A DNA stretch of 64,000 nucleotides from Pseudomonas hydrolytica (GTDB lineage: Bacteria > Pseudomonadota > Gammaproteobacteria > Pseudomonadales > Pseudomonadaceae): assembly GCF_021495345.1 (NCBI RefSeq), contig NZ_CP099397.1, positions 2,294,001 through 2,358,000 on the forward strand, read 5' to 3'. The position numbers and the translations under genes are program-made. This document shows positions 44,592 to 57,746 of this stretch, piece after piece; position 1 is the stretch's first letter, and every line of letters begins with the position of its first letter. The notes beneath the pieces are model-generated. The model worked only from the letters and a program-made list of their open reading frames with translations. It was not told where the DNA came from and did not search any database.

Positions 44592-45299
44592 TTAGGTCAG
44601 AAGCGTCCAGCGCTGATTGACGAACAGTTCGATGGGCCGGTACTGGGTCTTGTAGTTCATCTTGCGGCAGTTCTTGATCCAGTAACCAAGGTAGACGGCC
44701 CCCAGCCCCAGGCGCGCGGTCTCGCCGATCTGCCAGAGGATGGCGAAGCGCCCCAGGCTGCGGCGCTCTTCGGCCGGATCGTAGAAGGTGTAGACCGCCG
44801 AAAGACCGTTCGGCAGAACGTCGGTCACCGCGATGGCCACCAGGCGTCCCGCCAGGCGGAATTCATAGAAGCGCGAGAACGGCAGGTCGCGGACGAGGAA
44901 GGTGGAGAACTGGTCGCGGCTCGGTGGGTACATGTCGCCATCGGCGTGGCGCTGTTCTATGTAGCGCACGTAGAGGTCGTAATACTCCTCGGTGAAGGCG
45001 GGGCGCACGGGATGCACGCTGACGTCTTCGTTGCGCTTGAGAATGCGTCGCTGCTGGCGATTGGGTGTGAACAGGGCGGCCGGGATGCGTGCCGGAATGC
45101 AAGCCGTGCACTGCTGGCAGTGTGGGCGGTAGAGGTGGTCGCCGCTGCGGCGAAAGCCCATTTCCGAAAGCTCGGCATAGACCAGCACGTCCATGGGCTG
45201 ACTGGGGTCGAGAAACAGGGTGGTGGCCTGCTCCGCGGGCAGATAGCTGCATGGATGTGGCTGAGTGGCATAGAACTTCAGGCGGGCCAGCTCGGTCAT
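44592..45299 (-). CDS. bpt: aspartate/glutamate leucyltransferase (Bpt)
   Basis: The 235-residue protein belongs to the arginyl-tRNA-protein transferase (Ate) family; bacterial members of this length transfer Leu from tRNA to N-terminal Asp or Glu and so make ClpS-readable degrons. The N-terminal Cys pattern includes [14 protein letters not shown], and the C-terminal GNAT-like part has [20 protein letters not shown] and [20 protein letters not shown]. It lies 54 bases after aat, in the same direction. Confidence 0.93.
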
Positions 45300-45353
45300 G
45301 GCGGTGTCTCGGGAAAGCCTGATAAAGAGTGTAAGCCAGGCTTGCTCGATCGA

Positions 45354-46034
45354 CTAGGCGAGCCAGTCGGCTCGGCTGGGCAGGTCGAGATGGCGCTGCA
45401 GATAGTCGGCGAACGTCGCGCGGGGTATGGCCCTGGCGCCGAAGCTGTGCAGGTGCTGGGTGGGCATCTGGCAATCGATGAGCACGAAGCCCCATTCCTG
45501 CAGCTTGCCGACCAGCGTGGCAAAACCCACCTTGGAAGCATTGTCGGCGCGGCTGAACATGGATTCGCCGAAGAACAGCTGGCCGATGGCCAGGCCATAG
45601 AGGCCGCCCACCAGTTGCTCGTCCTGCCAGACCTCGACCGAGTGAGCGATGCCGCGCTGGTGCAGCTGCCTATAGGCTTCCTGCATGCCGCGGGTGATCC
45701 AAGTGCCGTCGGCATAAGCGCGCGGTGCAGCGCAGGCAGCGATGACGGCGGCGAAGTCCTGATCGAAGGTGACGCGATAGCGCTGTTGGCGCAGCAGTTT
45801 GGCCAGGCTGCGAGATATGTGGAGTTCCTGCGGGAACAGTACGGTGCGCGGGTCGGGTGACCACCAGAGAATTGGCTGGCCGTCCTGAAACCAGGGAAAG
45901 CAGCCATGGCGATAGGCGCTGATCAGGCGTTCGGCGCTCAGGTCGCCGCCGGCCGCCAGCAGGCCATTGGGTTCGCGCATGGCCTTGGCCAGTGGCGGGA
46001 ACTGAAAAGAATCACGTTGCAGCCAGGTCAGCAT
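45354..46034 (-). CDS. aat: leucyl/phenylalanyl-tRNA-protein transferase
   Basis: The ATG at 46034 ([20 protein letters not shown]) gives 226 residues. The motifs [20 protein letters not shown] and [16 protein letters not shown], and [20 protein letters not shown] are diagnostic. Aat adds Leu or Phe to proteins with N-terminal Lys or Arg, making them substrates of ClpS-ClpAP. Together with bpt just downstream it supplies both branches of N-degron tagging. Confidence 0.96.
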   Translation of the reverse strand: MLTWLQRDSFQFPPLAKAMREPNGLLAAGGDLSAERLISAYRHGCFPWFQDGQPILWWSPDPRTVLFPQELHISRSLAKLLRQQRYRVTFDQDFAAVIAACAAPRAYADGTWITRGMQEAYRQLHQRGIAHSVEVWQDEQLVGGLYGLAIGQLFFGESMFSRADNASKVGFATLVGKLQEWGFVLIDCQMPTQHLHSFGARAIPRATFADYLQRHLDLPSRADWLA

Positions 46035-46089
46035 GCGCGGTTGTCCAGCGGGGCGGGGGAGGGCGAGCGCAGTGGCTCGCCCTGGTGCT

Positions 46090-47118
<1,029 letters not shown>

Positions 47119-47233
47119 CTACACCGAAGCAGGGTGGGTGCGGGAGCTTGGCAATTGGCCTAGTCGTCAGGCTGGCCCTACAATATCCGCCTTTGCGGTT
47201 AACCATCAGATGGACGCGCCCAGGGCGCAGGAA

Positions 47234-49642
47234 ATGGCTGTTTTGAAGAATTCCACCACCCAGATTACCGACTGGCGTCAGAAGCTTCAGTATCGACTGA
47301 AGGAAGGCGCATTGATCGCCCTGGGCGCGATGTGCCTGTATCTGCTGATGGCGCTGTTGACCTACAACGCTGCCGATCCGGCCTGGGACAATAGCGTCCA
47401 GGTCGAGCGCATCATCAATGCCGGTGGCAGCATCGGCGCCTGGCTGTCCAGCGCGTTGTTCGGTGCCCTGGGGTATTTCGCCTACATTTTCCCGCTGCTG
47501 CTGGGCATCAAGACCTGGCAGGTGTTCCGCACGCGTAATCAGCCCTGGCACTGGAACGGCTGGTTGTTTTCCTGGCACAGCATTGGCCTGGTATTCCTGA
47601 TTCTCTCGGGCGCCGCTCTGGGCGACATTCATTTCGGCGCAGCCGCCGGCATGCAGGGCTCCGGCGGCGGCATGCTCGGCGCCAGTCTCGGTGACCTGGC
47701 CGTGCATGCGCTGAACGTGCAGGGCAGCACGTTGCTGTTCCTGGCTCTGTTTCTGTTCGGCCTGACCGTTTTCACCGATCTGTCCTGGTTCCGCGTGATG
47801 GACCTGACGGGCAAGATCACCCTCGACCTGATCGAGCTGATTCATGGCGCCATCACCGGCTGGTGGAACGCCCGCAGCGAGCGCAAGCAGATGGTTGCGC
47901 AGCTTCGCGAGCTGGATGACCGCGTCATCGAGGTCGCCGCACCGGTGGTGTCGGATCGTCGTGAGCAGGCCAAGGTCAAGGAGCGCCTGATCGAGCGCGA
48001 AGAGTCCCTGAGCAAGCACATGAGCGAGCGCGAGAAGCGTCCCGCGCCGGTGATCACCCCGCCGGCACCGCCGAAGGCGGCCGAGCCGAGCAAGCGCGTG
48101 CTGAAGGAAAAACAGGCGCCACTGTTCGTCGACACCGCCATCGAAGGCAGCCTGCCGCCGATTTCCATCCTCGATGCCGCCGAGAAGAAGCAGAAGCAGT
48201 TCTCCCCCGAGTCGCTGGAGGCCATGTCGCGCCTGCTGGAGATCAAGCTCAAGGAGTTCGGTGTCGACGTGGTGGTCGAGTCGGTCCATCCCGGCCCGGT
48301 GATTACCCGTTTCGAGATTCAGCCCGCCGCCGGCGTCAAGGTCAGCCGCATTTCCAACCTGGCCAAGGACCTTGCGCGCTCGATGGCCATGGTCAGCGTG
48401 CGCGTGGTCGAAGTGATTCCCGGCAAGACCACCGTGGGCATCGAGGTGCCCAACGAGGACCGGCAGATCGTGCGCTTCTCCGAGGTGCTGTCCTCGAGCG
48501 AATACGACGACGCCAAATCGCCGGTCACCTTGGCCCTGGGTCACGATATTGGCGGGCGCCCGGTGATTGCCGATCTGGCCAAGATGCCGCACCTGCTGGT
48601 GGCCGGTACCACCGGTTCCGGTAAGTCGGTGGGCGTCAATGCGATGATCCTGTCGGTGCTGTTCAAGTCCACGCCGGAAGAGGCGCGGATGATCATGATC
48701 GACCCGAAGATGCTGGAACTGTCGATCTATGAAGGCATTCCGCACCTGCTGTGCCCGGTGGTCACCGACATGAAGGAGGCGGCCAACGCGCTGCGCTGGT
48801 CGGTCGCCGAGATGGAGCGCCGTTACAAGCTGATGGCGGCCATGGGGGTGCGTAACCTGGCGGGCTTCAACCGCAAGGTGAAGGATGCCATCGAGGCCGG
48901 TACGCCGTTGCATGATCCGCTCTACAAGCGCGAGTCGATGGACGATGAGCCGCCGCACCTGAAAACGCTGCCGACCATCGTCGTGGTCGTCGACGAATTC
49001 GCCGACATGATGATGATCGTCGGCAAGAAGGTCGAAGAACTGATCGCGCGTATCGCGCAGAAGGCGCGTGCCGCCGGCATCCACCTGATTCTCGCCACCC
49101 AGCGTCCGTCGGTGGACGTGATCACCGGCCTGATCAAGGCCAACATCCCCACCCGCATGGCGTTCCAGGTGTCGAGCAAGATCGACTCGCGCACCATTCT
49201 CGACCAGGGCGGTGCCGAACAGCTGCTCGGCCACGGCGATATGCTCTACCTGCCGCCGGGTACCGGTCTGCCGATTCGTGTGCATGGCGCCTTCGTCTCC
49301 GATGACGAAGTGCATCGCGTGGTCGAGGCCTGGAAGCAGCGCGGTGCGCCGGATTACATCGAGGACATTCTCGCCGGTGTCGAGGAAAGCGGCAGCGGCT
49401 TCGAAGGTGGCGGCGGTGGCGAAGGCGGCGAGGGCAGCGAGGAAGACCCGCTGTACGACGAGGCCGTCAACTTCGTTCTGGAAAGCCGCCGTGCCTCCAT
49501 TTCCGCGGTACAGCGCAAGCTGAAGATCGGCTACAACCGCGCCGCGCGAATGATCGAGGCGATGGAGATGGCTGGTGTGGTCAGTTCGATGAATACCAAC
49601 GGCTCGCGCGAGGTACTCGCGCCCGGTTCATCACGTGACTGA
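47234..49642 (+). CDS. ftsK: DNA translocase FtsK
   Basis: The ATG at 47234 ([20 protein letters not shown]) gives 802 residues; an ATG 8 codons earlier (47210) has no better ribosome site. The N-terminal part has four or five membrane helices for septum targeting. A short linker (about residues 220-330), rich in charged residues and prolines, is followed by the alpha/beta motor with Walker [16 protein letters not shown] and [13 protein letters not shown]. The C-terminal gamma winged-helix ([20 protein letters not shown]) reads KOPS sites. It pumps chromosome termini across the septum and triggers XerCD at dif. Confidence 0.96.
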   Translation: MAVLKNSTTQITDWRQKLQYRLKEGALIALGAMCLYLLMALLTYNAADPAWDNSVQVERIINAGGSIGAWLSSALFGALGYFAYIFPLLLGIKTWQVFRTRNQPWHWNGWLFSWHSIGLVFLILSGAALGDIHFGAAAGMQGSGGGMLGASLGDLAVHALNVQGSTLLFLALFLFGLTVFTDLSWFRVMDLTGKITLDLIELIHGAITGWWNARSERKQMVAQLRELDDRVIEVAAPVVSDRREQAKVKERLIEREESLSKHMSEREKRPAPVITPPAPPKAAEPSKRVLKEKQAPLFVDTAIEGSLPPISILDAAEKKQKQFSPESLEAMSRLLEIKLKEFGVDVVVESVHPGPVITRFEIQPAAGVKVSRISNLAKDLARSMAMVSVRVVEVIPGKTTVGIEVPNEDRQIVRFSEVLSSSEYDDAKSPVTLALGHDIGGRPVIADLAKMPHLLVAGTTGSGKSVGVNAMILSVLFKSTPEEARMIMIDPKMLELSIYEGIPHLLCPVVTDMKEAANALRWSVAEMERRYKLMAAMGVRNLAGFNRKVKDAIEAGTPLHDPLYKRESMDDEPPHLKTLPTIVVVVDEFADMMMIVGKKVEELIARIAQKARAAGIHLILATQRPSVDVITGLIKANIPTRMAFQVSSKIDSRTILDQGGAEQLLGHGDMLYLPPGTGLPIRVHGAFVSDDEVHRVVEAWKQRGAPDYIEDILAGVEESGSGFEGGGGGEGGEGSEEDPLYDEAVNFVLESRRASISAVQRKLKIGYNRAARMIEAMEMAGVVSSMNTNGSREVLAPGSSRD

Positions 49643-49766
49643 GTGTTGCGCGTCGCGGATGAACGGCTGAATTCGCGGTCTACAGGATTCACGGCGGCTC
49701 AGGTGCTGCCGAGCAGTGCGAGGTACGGAGTCGCCTCGCCATTCTCATACGACTCAAGGGGTTTAT

Positions 49767-50393
49767 ATGCGTGTTATTCGCCTGCTGATGCTGGCTGCTC
49801 TGAGTTTTACCCTGCTGACCGCCCAGGCCGACGAAGAGGCGGCCACCAAGCGCCTGACCGAGCTGCTCAGCCAGGCGCAGACCATCAGCGCGCGTTTCTC
49901 CCAACTGACCCTCGACGCCAGCGGCACGCAGCTGCAGGAGACCGCCGGGCAACTGGTGCTCAAGCGTCCGGGCCTGTTCCGCTGGCACACCGATGAGCCC
50001 ATGGAGCAGCTGCTGGTCTCCAACGGCCAGAAGGTCTGGCTGTACGACCCGGACCTGGAGCAGGTGACCATCCAGAGCCTCGATCAGCGCCTGACTCATA
50101 CGCCGGCGCTGCTGCTGTCCGGCGACGTGTCGCAGATTCGCGAGAACTTCGAGATCGACTACAAGGAAGGCGGCAGCGTGGTCGACTTCATCCTCAAGCC
50201 CAAGGCCAAGGACAGCCTGTTCGACAGCCTGCGCCTGTCGTTCCGCAATCGCATGCTCAACGACATGCAACTGATCGACAGCATCGGCCAGCGCACCAAC
50301 ATCCTGTTCCTCAATGTGAAGATGAACGAGCCGGTGGAAGACCATCTGTTCACCTTCGACATTCCGGAAGGCGCAGACGTCATCCAGGAGTAA
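49767..50393 (+). CDS. lolA: outer-membrane lipoprotein carrier protein LolA
   Basis: The ATG at 49767 opens a signal peptide ([17 protein letters not shown], cut before DEE), giving 208 residues. The family stretch [20 protein letters not shown] and [20 protein letters not shown] match LolA, which carries lipoproteins across the periplasm from LolCDE to LolB. It is followed after 3 bases by rarA. Confidence 0.95.
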
Positions 50394-50396
50394 GCC

Positions 50397-51719
50397 GTGG
50401 ATCTGTTCGGCCGCCAACCCGTCGCGCAGCCTCTGGCTGCGCGTTTGCGTGCCACCAGCCTGGACGAGTACGTCGGGCAGGAGCACGTGCTGGCGCCGGG
50501 CAAGCCGCTGCGTGAGGCGCTGGAGCAGGGCGCGCTGCATTCGATGATCTTCTGGGGGCCGCCCGGCGTGGGCAAGACCACCCTGGCGCGCCTGCTGGCC
50601 AAGGTCACCGATGCGCATTTCGAGACCATCTCGGCCGTGCTTTCGGGGGTCAAGGAGATTCGCCAGGCCGTCGAGGTCGCCCAGCAGCACGCCGCCCAGT
50701 ACGGTCGGCGCACCATCCTCTTCGTCGACGAGGTGCACCGCTTCAACAAGAGTCAGCAGGACGCCTTTCTGCCCTATGTGGAAGACGGCACGCTGATCTT
50801 CATCGGCGCCACCACGGAAAACCCCTCGTTCGAACTGAACAACGCGCTGCTGTCGCGCGCCCGCGTCTATGTGCTGAAAAGCCTGGACGAGGCGGCGATG
50901 CGCAAGCTGGTCAATCGCGCCTTGACCGATCCGAAAGGCCTGGGCGAGCGCCATCTCAGCCTGCCGGACGAGGCCTTTCAGATCCTTCTGGCTGCCGCGG
51001 ATGGCGACGGCCGTCGTTTGCTCAACTTCCTCGAGAATGCCGCCGACCTGGCCGAGGACGGTGGCGAAATCGGCGTCGAGCTGCTGCAGAACCTGCTGGG
51101 CGACAGCCGCCGCCGCTTCGACAAGGGCGGTGAGGCGTTCTATGACCAGATTTCCGCCCTGCACAAGTCGGTACGCGGTTCCAATCCGGACGGCGCGCTG
51201 TACTGGTACGCACGCATGCTCGATGGCGGCTGCGACCCGCTCTATATCGCCCGGCGCGTGGTGCGCATGGCCAGCGAGGACATCGGCAACGCCGACCCGC
51301 GCGCCCTGACCCTGTGCCTCAACGCCTGGGATGTGCAGGAGCGTCTGGGCAGCCCCGAGGGCGAGCTGGCGGTGGCTCAGGCCATTGTCTATCTGGCCTG
51401 CGCGCCGAAGAGCAACGCGTTGTACATGGCCTTCAAGGCGGCCATGCGCGATGCCGCCGAGCAGGGCTCGCAGGAGGTGCCGCTGCACCTGCGCAATGCG
51501 CCGACCAAGCTGATGAAGCAGCTTGGCTATGGTGAGGAGTACCGCTACGCCCATGACGAGCCGGATGCCTACGCCGCTGGCGAGGACTACTTTCCCGAAG
51601 CCCTGGAGCCGCGCCAGTACTACGTTCCGGTGCCGCGCGGCCTGGAGCTGAAGATTCGCGACAAACTGCAGCACCTGCGCAATCTGGACGCCAGCAGCCC
51701 GAGGCAGAGAAGAAAATGA
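50397..51719 (+). CDS. rarA: replication-associated recombination protein RarA (MgsA)
   Basis: The GTG at 50397 starts a 440-residue AAA+ protein of the clamp-loader type: Walker [17 protein letters not shown], Walker [21 protein letters not shown], and the C-terminal tetramerisation part [20 protein letters not shown]. RarA acts at stalled replication forks. Its stop overlaps the crcB start, and it follows lolA closely. Confidence 0.96.
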   Translation: MDLFGRQPVAQPLAARLRATSLDEYVGQEHVLAPGKPLREALEQGALHSMIFWGPPGVGKTTLARLLAKVTDAHFETISAVLSGVKEIRQAVEVAQQHAAQYGRRTILFVDEVHRFNKSQQDAFLPYVEDGTLIFIGATTENPSFELNNALLSRARVYVLKSLDEAAMRKLVNRALTDPKGLGERHLSLPDEAFQILLAAADGDGRRLLNFLENAADLAEDGGEIGVELLQNLLGDSRRRFDKGGEAFYDQISALHKSVRGSNPDGALYWYARMLDGGCDPLYIARRVVRMASEDIGNADPRALTLCLNAWDVQERLGSPEGELAVAQAIVYLACAPKSNALYMAFKAAMRDAAEQGSQEVPLHLRNAPTKLMKQLGYGEEYRYAHDEPDAYAAGEDYFPEALEPRQYYVPVPRGLELKIRDKLQHLRNLDASSPRQRRK

Positions 51720-52099
51720 TGATCCGCGTTGCACTCGCCGTGGCCGCAGGGGGCGCGGCAGGCTCCGTCATGCGCTTTCTGCTGGCGAGCTGGGTCGCTG
51801 CCAACTGGCCACGGCACTTCTACCTGGGAACCTTCGCCGCGAACATCATTGGCTGCCTGTTGATTGGCCTGTTATCCGGCCTGTTCCTGGCCCGCAGCGA
51901 TCTGCCTCTGGAGCTGCGTACCGGCCTGATTACCGGTGTGCTGGGCGGTTTCACCACCTTTTCGTCCTTCAGTCTGGAAATCATCAAGCTGATGGAAGGC
52001 GGGCGCGCCGTGGAAGCCTTCTGCTATCTGGCATTCAGCATCCTTGGCGGTCTGCTGGCGGCCTGGGCAGGACTGACCCTGGCTCGATTGGCATCCTGA
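51716..52099 (+). CDS. crcB: fluoride ion channel CrcB/FluC
   Basis: The 127-residue protein has four membrane helices and the Fluc signatures [26 protein letters not shown] and [13 protein letters not shown] with the Phe and Ser/Thr residues that line the fluoride path. It exports fluoride as a dual-topology dimer. No crcB-type riboswitch is apparent upstream; translation is coupled to rarA (ATGA). Confidence 0.94.
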   Translation: MMIRVALAVAAGGAAGSVMRFLLASWVAANWPRHFYLGTFAANIIGCLLIGLLSGLFLARSDLPLELRTGLITGVLGGFTTFSSFSLEIIKLMEGGRAVEAFCYLAFSILGGLLAAWAGLTLARLAS

Positions 52100-52168
52100 C
52101 CCGCTAAGGCTTTACACTCCACAACCCGCGCCACACTGCTGGCCATCACCATTTCGTCGTTGTCCTGA

Positions 52169-53458
<1,290 letters not shown>

Positions 53459-53480
53459 GCCGGTGATCGCGGTGCAGAAT

Positions 53481-53508
53481 ACGGGGTGGCAATGGCCGCC
53501 CCGTTTTT
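53481..53508 (+). terminator. rho-independent terminator of serS
   Basis: acggggtggc and gccgccccgt pair (one G-T) around aatg, followed by ttttt overlapping the stem end. Confidence 0.8.
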
Positions 53509-53530
53509 GGCCTGGCGATGATCGCCGCGC

Positions 53531-53592
53531 GTAGGGTGCGCCGTGCGTACCAAGGCCCTCCATCGTAGGTTGGTGCGCGCGGCGCACCCTAC
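53531..53592. repeat. REP-like inverted pair (gtagggtgcgcc family)
   Basis: gtagggtgcgccgtgcgtac and tggtgcgcgcggcgcaccct face each other across about 17 bases between serS and cysG. Confidence 0.65.
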
Positions 53593-53617
53593 GGACGTCC
53601 TCCTGCGAGGCTGATTG

Positions 53618-55006
53618 ATGCAATTCCTTCCGCTGTTCCACAAGCTGCAGGGTCGCCCGGTACTGGTTATCGGCGGTGGCGAGGTCGCGCTGCGCAAGGC
53701 GCGCCTGCTGAGCGATGCCGGCGCGCGTCTGCGCGTCGTTGCGCCGGAGATTCGCAGCGAGTTGCAAGAACTGGCCGGGGCCGACGGCATTTGCCTGCGC
53801 GGCTATGCCAGCAGCGATCTGCAGGGCGTTGCCCTGGTCATCGCCGCCACCGATGACGAGCCGCTCAACGCACGTATTTCTGCCGAGGCTCAGGCGCAGG
53901 GCATTCCGGTCAACGTGGTGGACGCGCCGGCACTGTGCAGCGTGATCTTCCCGGCCATCGTCGATCGCTCGCCGCTGATCGTCGCGGTCAGCAGCGGCGG
54001 CGATGCGCCGGTGCTGGCCAGGCTGATCCGCGCCAAGATCGAAACCTGGATTCCGGCCACCTATGGCCAGCTGGCCAACCTGGGCAAGCGCTTCCGTGAT
54101 CGGGTCAAGCAGCTGTTTCCCGACGTACAGCAACGTCGGGTGTTCTGGGAGGACGTCTTTCAGGGGCAGATCGCCGAGAGCGTGTTTGCCGGCAAGCCGG
54201 AAGAGGGCGAGCGCCTGCTGGAGGAACGTCTGGCCGGTGCGGCGCCACGTGCGCTGGGCGAGGTCTATCTGGTCGGCGCCGGCCCGGGCGATCCCGATCT
54301 GCTGACCTTTCGCGCCCTGCGCCTGATGCAGCAAGCCGATGTGGTGCTCTACGACCGCCTGGTGGCGCCGGCCATCATCGAGCTGTGCCGGCGCGATGCC
54401 GAGCGCATCTACGTCGGCAAGCGCCGCGCCGATCATGCCGTACCGCAGGAGCAGATCAACCAGCTGCTGATCGACCTGGCGCGTCAGGGCAAGCGCGTGC
54501 TGCGCCTGAAAGGGGGCGATCCGTTCATCTTCGGCCGCGGTGGCGAAGAGATCGAGCAGCTGGCCGCCGAGGATATTCCGTTCCAAGTGGTGCCGGGTAT
54601 TACCGCGGCCTCCGGTTGCGCGGCCTATGCCGGGATTCCGCTGACCCATCGCGATCATGCGCAGTCGGTGCGTTTCGTCACCGGTCACCTCAAGGACGGC
54701 AGCAGCAACCTGCCCTGGAAGGATCTGGTGGCGCCTGGGCAGACGCTGGTGTTCTACATGGGCCTGGTCGGGTTATCCGGCATCTGCGAGCAATTGATCG
54801 CGCACGGCCGCTCGCGTGCAACGCCCGCGGCGCTGGTGCAGCAGGGCACCACGCAGAATCAGCGGGTCTTCACCGGCACCCTGGAAACCCTGCCGCAGCT
54901 GCTAGCGCAGCACGAAGTGCATGCGCCCACCCTGGTGATAGTCGGAGAAGTAGTCACCCTGCGGGACAAGCTGGCCTGGTTCGAAGGCGCTCAGGGCAGC
55001 CTCTGA
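53618..55006 (+). CDS. cysG: siroheme synthase CysG, trifunctional
   Basis: The ATG at 53618 ([20 protein letters not shown]) follows gagg and gives 462 residues. The N-terminal half is the NAD-dependent dehydrogenase/ferrochelatase ([15 protein letters not shown]). The C-terminal half is the uroporphyrinogen-III methyltransferase: [40 protein letters not shown] and [20 protein letters not shown]. The protein makes siroheme, the cofactor of sulfite and nitrite reductases. Confidence 0.96.
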   Translation: MQFLPLFHKLQGRPVLVIGGGEVALRKARLLSDAGARLRVVAPEIRSELQELAGADGICLRGYASSDLQGVALVIAATDDEPLNARISAEAQAQGIPVNVVDAPALCSVIFPAIVDRSPLIVAVSSGGDAPVLARLIRAKIETWIPATYGQLANLGKRFRDRVKQLFPDVQQRRVFWEDVFQGQIAESVFAGKPEEGERLLEERLAGAAPRALGEVYLVGAGPGDPDLLTFRALRLMQQADVVLYDRLVAPAIIELCRRDAERIYVGKRRADHAVPQEQINQLLIDLARQGKRVLRLKGGDPFIFGRGGEEIEQLAAEDIPFQVVPGITAASGCAAYAGIPLTHRDHAQSVRFVTGHLKDGSSNLPWKDLVAPGQTLVFYMGLVGLSGICEQLIAHGRSRATPAALVQQGTTQNQRVFTGTLETLPQLLAQHEVHAPTLVIVGEVVTLRDKLAWFEGAQGSL

Positions 55007-55014
55007 CGCATCAC

Positions 55015-55042
55015 GACGGAAGCCTCTTGCGAGGCTTCCGTC
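55015..55042. terminator. hairpin between cysG and yqjG
   Basis: A perfect 12-base-pair stem (gacggaagcctc/gaggcttccgtc) with a 4-base loop lies between two convergent genes. T-runs are short, so strength is uncertain. Confidence 0.6.
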
Positions 55043-55049
55043 ATCGCTA

Positions 55050-56048
55050 TCAACGCTTGAATACACCCTTGCCCGGCAGGCGCTGGCGGTCATGCGCGCG
55101 GGTGAAATCCTGCTGCGGCCCCTTGGGGATCACCCCGGTCGGGTTGATGGTGGCGTGGCTGGCGTAGTAGTGCGATTTGATATGGGTGAAGTCCACCGTC
55201 TCGGCGATCCCCGGCCACTGATACAGCTCGCGCAGCCAGTTGGACAGGTTCGGATAGTCCTCGATGCGCCGCAGGTTGCACTTGAAGTGGCCGTGGTAGA
55301 CGGCGTCGAAGCGGATCAGCGTGGTGAACAGGCGGATGTCGGCCTCGGTCAGGTATTCACCGGCCAGATAGCGATTGCTGTCCAAAAGTGCTTCCAGCTC
55401 ATCGAGCATGGCGAACAGCTCGTCGAAGGCTTCTTCGTAGGCTTCCTGGGTGGTGGCGAAGCCGGCGCGGTAGACGCCATTGTTCACCGCTGGGTAGATA
55501 CGCTCGTTGAGCTGGTCGATACGTTCGCGTAGCGGCTCTGGGTAGAAGTCCAGGTCATTGCCGGTCAGGCCGTCGAAGGCGCTGTTGAACATGCGGATGA
55601 TTTCCGCCGACTCGTTGCTGACGATACCGCCGCTCTGTGTGTCCCAGAGTGTCGGCACGGTGACGCGGCCGCTGTAGTGGGGATCGTCGGCCGTGTAGCG
55701 CTGGTGCATGTAGCTGAGGTTGTCGAGACGGTCGCCACTGGAGCCGAAATTGCGGTCGAAGGTCCAGCCGTGCTCGCGCATCAGCCAACTGACCACGGAT
55801 ACGTCGATCAAGGATTCCAGACCCTTGAGCTTGCGCAGAATCAGGGTACGGTGAGCCCAGGGGCAGGCCAGCGAGACGTACAGGTGATAGCGCCCGGCTT
55901 CGGCCTTGAAACCGCCGTCGCCACTTGGGCCGGCGCTGCCGTCGGCGGTTACCCAGTTGCGGCGTTGTGCGCTTTCGCGCTGGAAGCGGCCACTGTCGCC
56001 GGTGTCATACCACTGGTCGTGCCAGCGTCCATCGATCAGCAAACCCAT
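55050..56048 (-). CDS. yqjG: glutathionyl-hydroquinone reductase (YqjG/ECM4, Xi-class GST)
   Basis: The 332-residue protein has the Xi-class active site ACPWAHRT with Cys62, after an N-terminal extension, and the typical WTFDRNFGSSGD, TVPTLWDTQSGGIVSNESAE and C-terminal helical domain. It reduces glutathionyl-hydroquinones with glutathione. It is a single gene on the minus strand. Confidence 0.92.
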   Translation of the reverse strand: MGLLIDGRWHDQWYDTGDSGRFQRESAQRRNWVTADGSAGPSGDGGFKAEAGRYHLYVSLACPWAHRTLILRKLKGLESLIDVSVVSWLMREHGWTFDRNFGSSGDRLDNLSYMHQRYTADDPHYSGRVTVPTLWDTQSGGIVSNESAEIIRMFNSAFDGLTGNDLDFYPEPLRERIDQLNERIYPAVNNGVYRAGFATTQEAYEEAFDELFAMLDELEALLDSNRYLAGEYLTEADIRLFTTLIRFDAVYHGHFKCNLRRIEDYPNLSNWLRELYQWPGIAETVDFTHIKSHYYASHATINPTGVIPKGPQQDFTRAHDRQRLPGKGVFKR

Positions 56049-56122
56049 AACGCTTGCCTCCGTTCTTGAGTGAACCTGGAGTCTAGCGCTGTGAGCTCGA
56101 TTAAAAGGTGGAAAAAGCTGGC

Positions 56123-57118
56123 TTAACCCATCGACTGGCTAGATTGAAAGCGTGCGTCCCAGCGCTGCCGGGCCTGTTCGAAAGCCTGCTCGCGCGGTAT
56201 GCCCAGCCCTCGCAACGCGACGGCCATGGTGGCAACGACGGCCAGCTGGCCGTAGGCATCCTCGCGTTCGCCGCGCCAGAACGCGCTCAGGACGGTCGGG
56301 TCGAGCTGCTCCGGTTTGACGTGGCGCTGCGCCGAAAGCGCCGGCCATTCCTCGTCCCAGTCCTCGCCATCGCGGGTGCCGTACAGGTGGCAGGCCACGT
56401 CCGGGTTGACCTCGATCTCGCCGCCTTCGCCCTTGATGACGATGGCAGGGTCGCCGAGCAGGCGGCTGGCTTCGCGGTGCACGGCCTGGTAGCCAGGATG
56501 GAAGATGCTCTGCAGCCCGCAACTGGCCCCCAGCGGGTTGATGACGCGCGCCAGGGAGTGAATCGGCGAGCGCAGGCCCAGCGTGTTGCGCAGATCGATC
56601 ATGCGTTGCAGTGCCGGCATCCAGTCGCCCAGGTAGCTGTAGGCCAGACCATGTCGATCGATTGCCGTTGCCACGCTCCGCCAGTCGCGGCAACAGGGGA
56701 TATCCAGGGCGGTCAGCAGCTGCTCGCTATACAGGCGCCCGGTGGTATGCGCGCCACCGCCGTGCATGAAGATGCGCACGCCGCTGGCGGCCAGCGCCTT
56801 GGCCGCCAGCAGGTACCAGGGCAGGTGACGCTTCTTGCCGGCATAGCTGGGCCAGTCCAGATCGACCCTGATGCCGGGTGCGGCCAGTCGTGAGCGGATG
56901 GCTTCGGTAAAGCCGGCGAGCTCCTCCGCGCTTTCCTCCTTGTGCCGCAGCAGCATCAGGAAAGCGCCGAGCTGGGTGTCCTCGACCTTGCCGTCGAGCA
57001 GCAGGCCCATGGCTTCGCGGGCTTCCTCGCGGGTCAGGCCGCGGGCGCCGCGTTTGCCCTTGCCGAGAATGCGCACGAACTGGGCGAAGGGATGTTCGGC
57101 GGGCGTGATCAGGTTCAT
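56123..57118 (-). CDS. ybiB: YbiB-type (TrpD2) phosphoribosyltransferase-fold protein
   Basis: The 331-residue protein has the fold of anthranilate phosphoribosyltransferase, with an N-terminal helical domain (LTREEAREAMGLLLDGKVED) and FMHGGGAHTTGRLYSEQLL in place of the PRPP loop. YbiB of E. coli binds nucleic acid without sequence preference rather than acting in tryptophan synthesis. Its start overlaps the tusE stop (ATGA), so it is co-translated with the sulfur relay; that link is unexplained. Confidence 0.85.
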   Translation of the reverse strand: MNLITPAEHPFAQFVRILGKGKRGARGLTREEAREAMGLLLDGKVEDTQLGAFLMLLRHKEESAEELAGFTEAIRSRLAAPGIRVDLDWPSYAGKKRHLPWYLLAAKALAASGVRIFMHGGGAHTTGRLYSEQLLTALDIPCCRDWRSVATAIDRHGLAYSYLGDWMPALQRMIDLRNTLGLRSPIHSLARVINPLGASCGLQSIFHPGYQAVHREASRLLGDPAIVIKGEGGEIEVNPDVACHLYGTRDGEDWDEEWPALSAQRHVKPEQLDPTVLSAFWRGEREDAYGQLAVVATMAVALRGLGIPREQAFEQARQRWDARFQSSQSMG

Positions 57119-57450
57119 AGGCAGTTGGTCGGTTTCGGCAGGCCGGCGAGCTTGGCGGCGAGTTTGGCGGGCGTGCCCTTGAATAGGCGGTTGAGGTGCA
57201 GGCTGTTGCCCTTGTCCGGGCCGAGCTTGAGCGCCACGTACTTGATCAGGGGGCGATTGGCCGGCGACAACTGGAACTCATCGTAGAAGGCGCGCAGCAG
57301 GTCGAGAATTTCCCAGTGCTCGTCGCTCAGCTGCAGCTCTTCGGCGGCGGCCAGCGCTTCGGCAACCGGGTGTGACCAGTCCTGCAGATCGGCCAGGTAG
57401 CCATCCTTGTCCAGAGCGATTTCGCGTCCGGCGACGTTGAGCGTGCTCAT
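57115..57450 (-). CDS. tusE: sulfur relay protein TusE (DsrC family)
   Basis: The ATG at 57450 (MSTLNVAGREIALDKDGYLA) gives 111 residues. The DsrC-fold stretch EHWEILDLLRAFYDEFQLSP is present, as is the C-terminal arm ending in Asn-Cys-Leu with the penultimate Cys that accepts persulfide sulfur from TusD. It passes sulfur to MnmA. Its ORF overlaps tusB upstream and ybiB downstream. Confidence 0.94.
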   Translation of the reverse strand: MSTLNVAGREIALDKDGYLADLQDWSHPVAEALAAAEELQLSDEHWEILDLLRAFYDEFQLSPANRPLIKYVALKLGPDKGNSLHLNRLFKGTPAKLAAKLAGLPKPTNCL

Positions 57451-57746
57451 AGCCAACTGTTGACCTTGGCGTAGCGGGTGCACAGCTCGACGAGCGCCGG
57501 GTAATCCACGGCGCTCACGCGCTCGGGCGCCTGCAGGCCGCGTGCGGCGAGGTCCTCGTCCAGGGCGTAGAGCGCGACGCTGGCGGGTATCAGCTGCAGC
57601 GCCTGCAGGTTGGCGGTGTCGGGCTGCAGGGCGTAGACCGCATCGCCGCTGAGCAGCAGCGCGTCGTTGGCACCGAGCAGGCGCAGGCAACTGGCCAGGC
57701 GGCTGTCGGCGAACGGCGAGTGGGAAAGGATATGCAGGGTGGCCAT
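57447..57746 (-). CDS. tusB: sulfur relay protein TusB
   Basis: This 99-residue protein (MATLHILSHSPFADSRLASC) is the small DsrH/TusB subunit of the TusBCD hexamer. It overlaps tusE by 4 bases and meets tusC at one base. Family similarity is moderate, but position between tusC and tusE is decisive. Confidence 0.92.
   Translation of the reverse strand: MATLHILSHSPFADSRLASCLRLLGANDALLLSGDAVYALQPDTANLQALQLIPASVALYALDEDLAARGLQAPERVSAVDYPALVELCTRYAKVNSWL

Noticed and set aside
47210..47233. Earlier ATG as the ftsK start
   Set aside because: No ribosome site, and the later ATG gives an N terminus closer to known FtsK proteins.
53603..53617. TTG at 53615 as the cysG start
   Set aside because: The ATG one codon later has the right distance to gagg and gives the normal N terminus.
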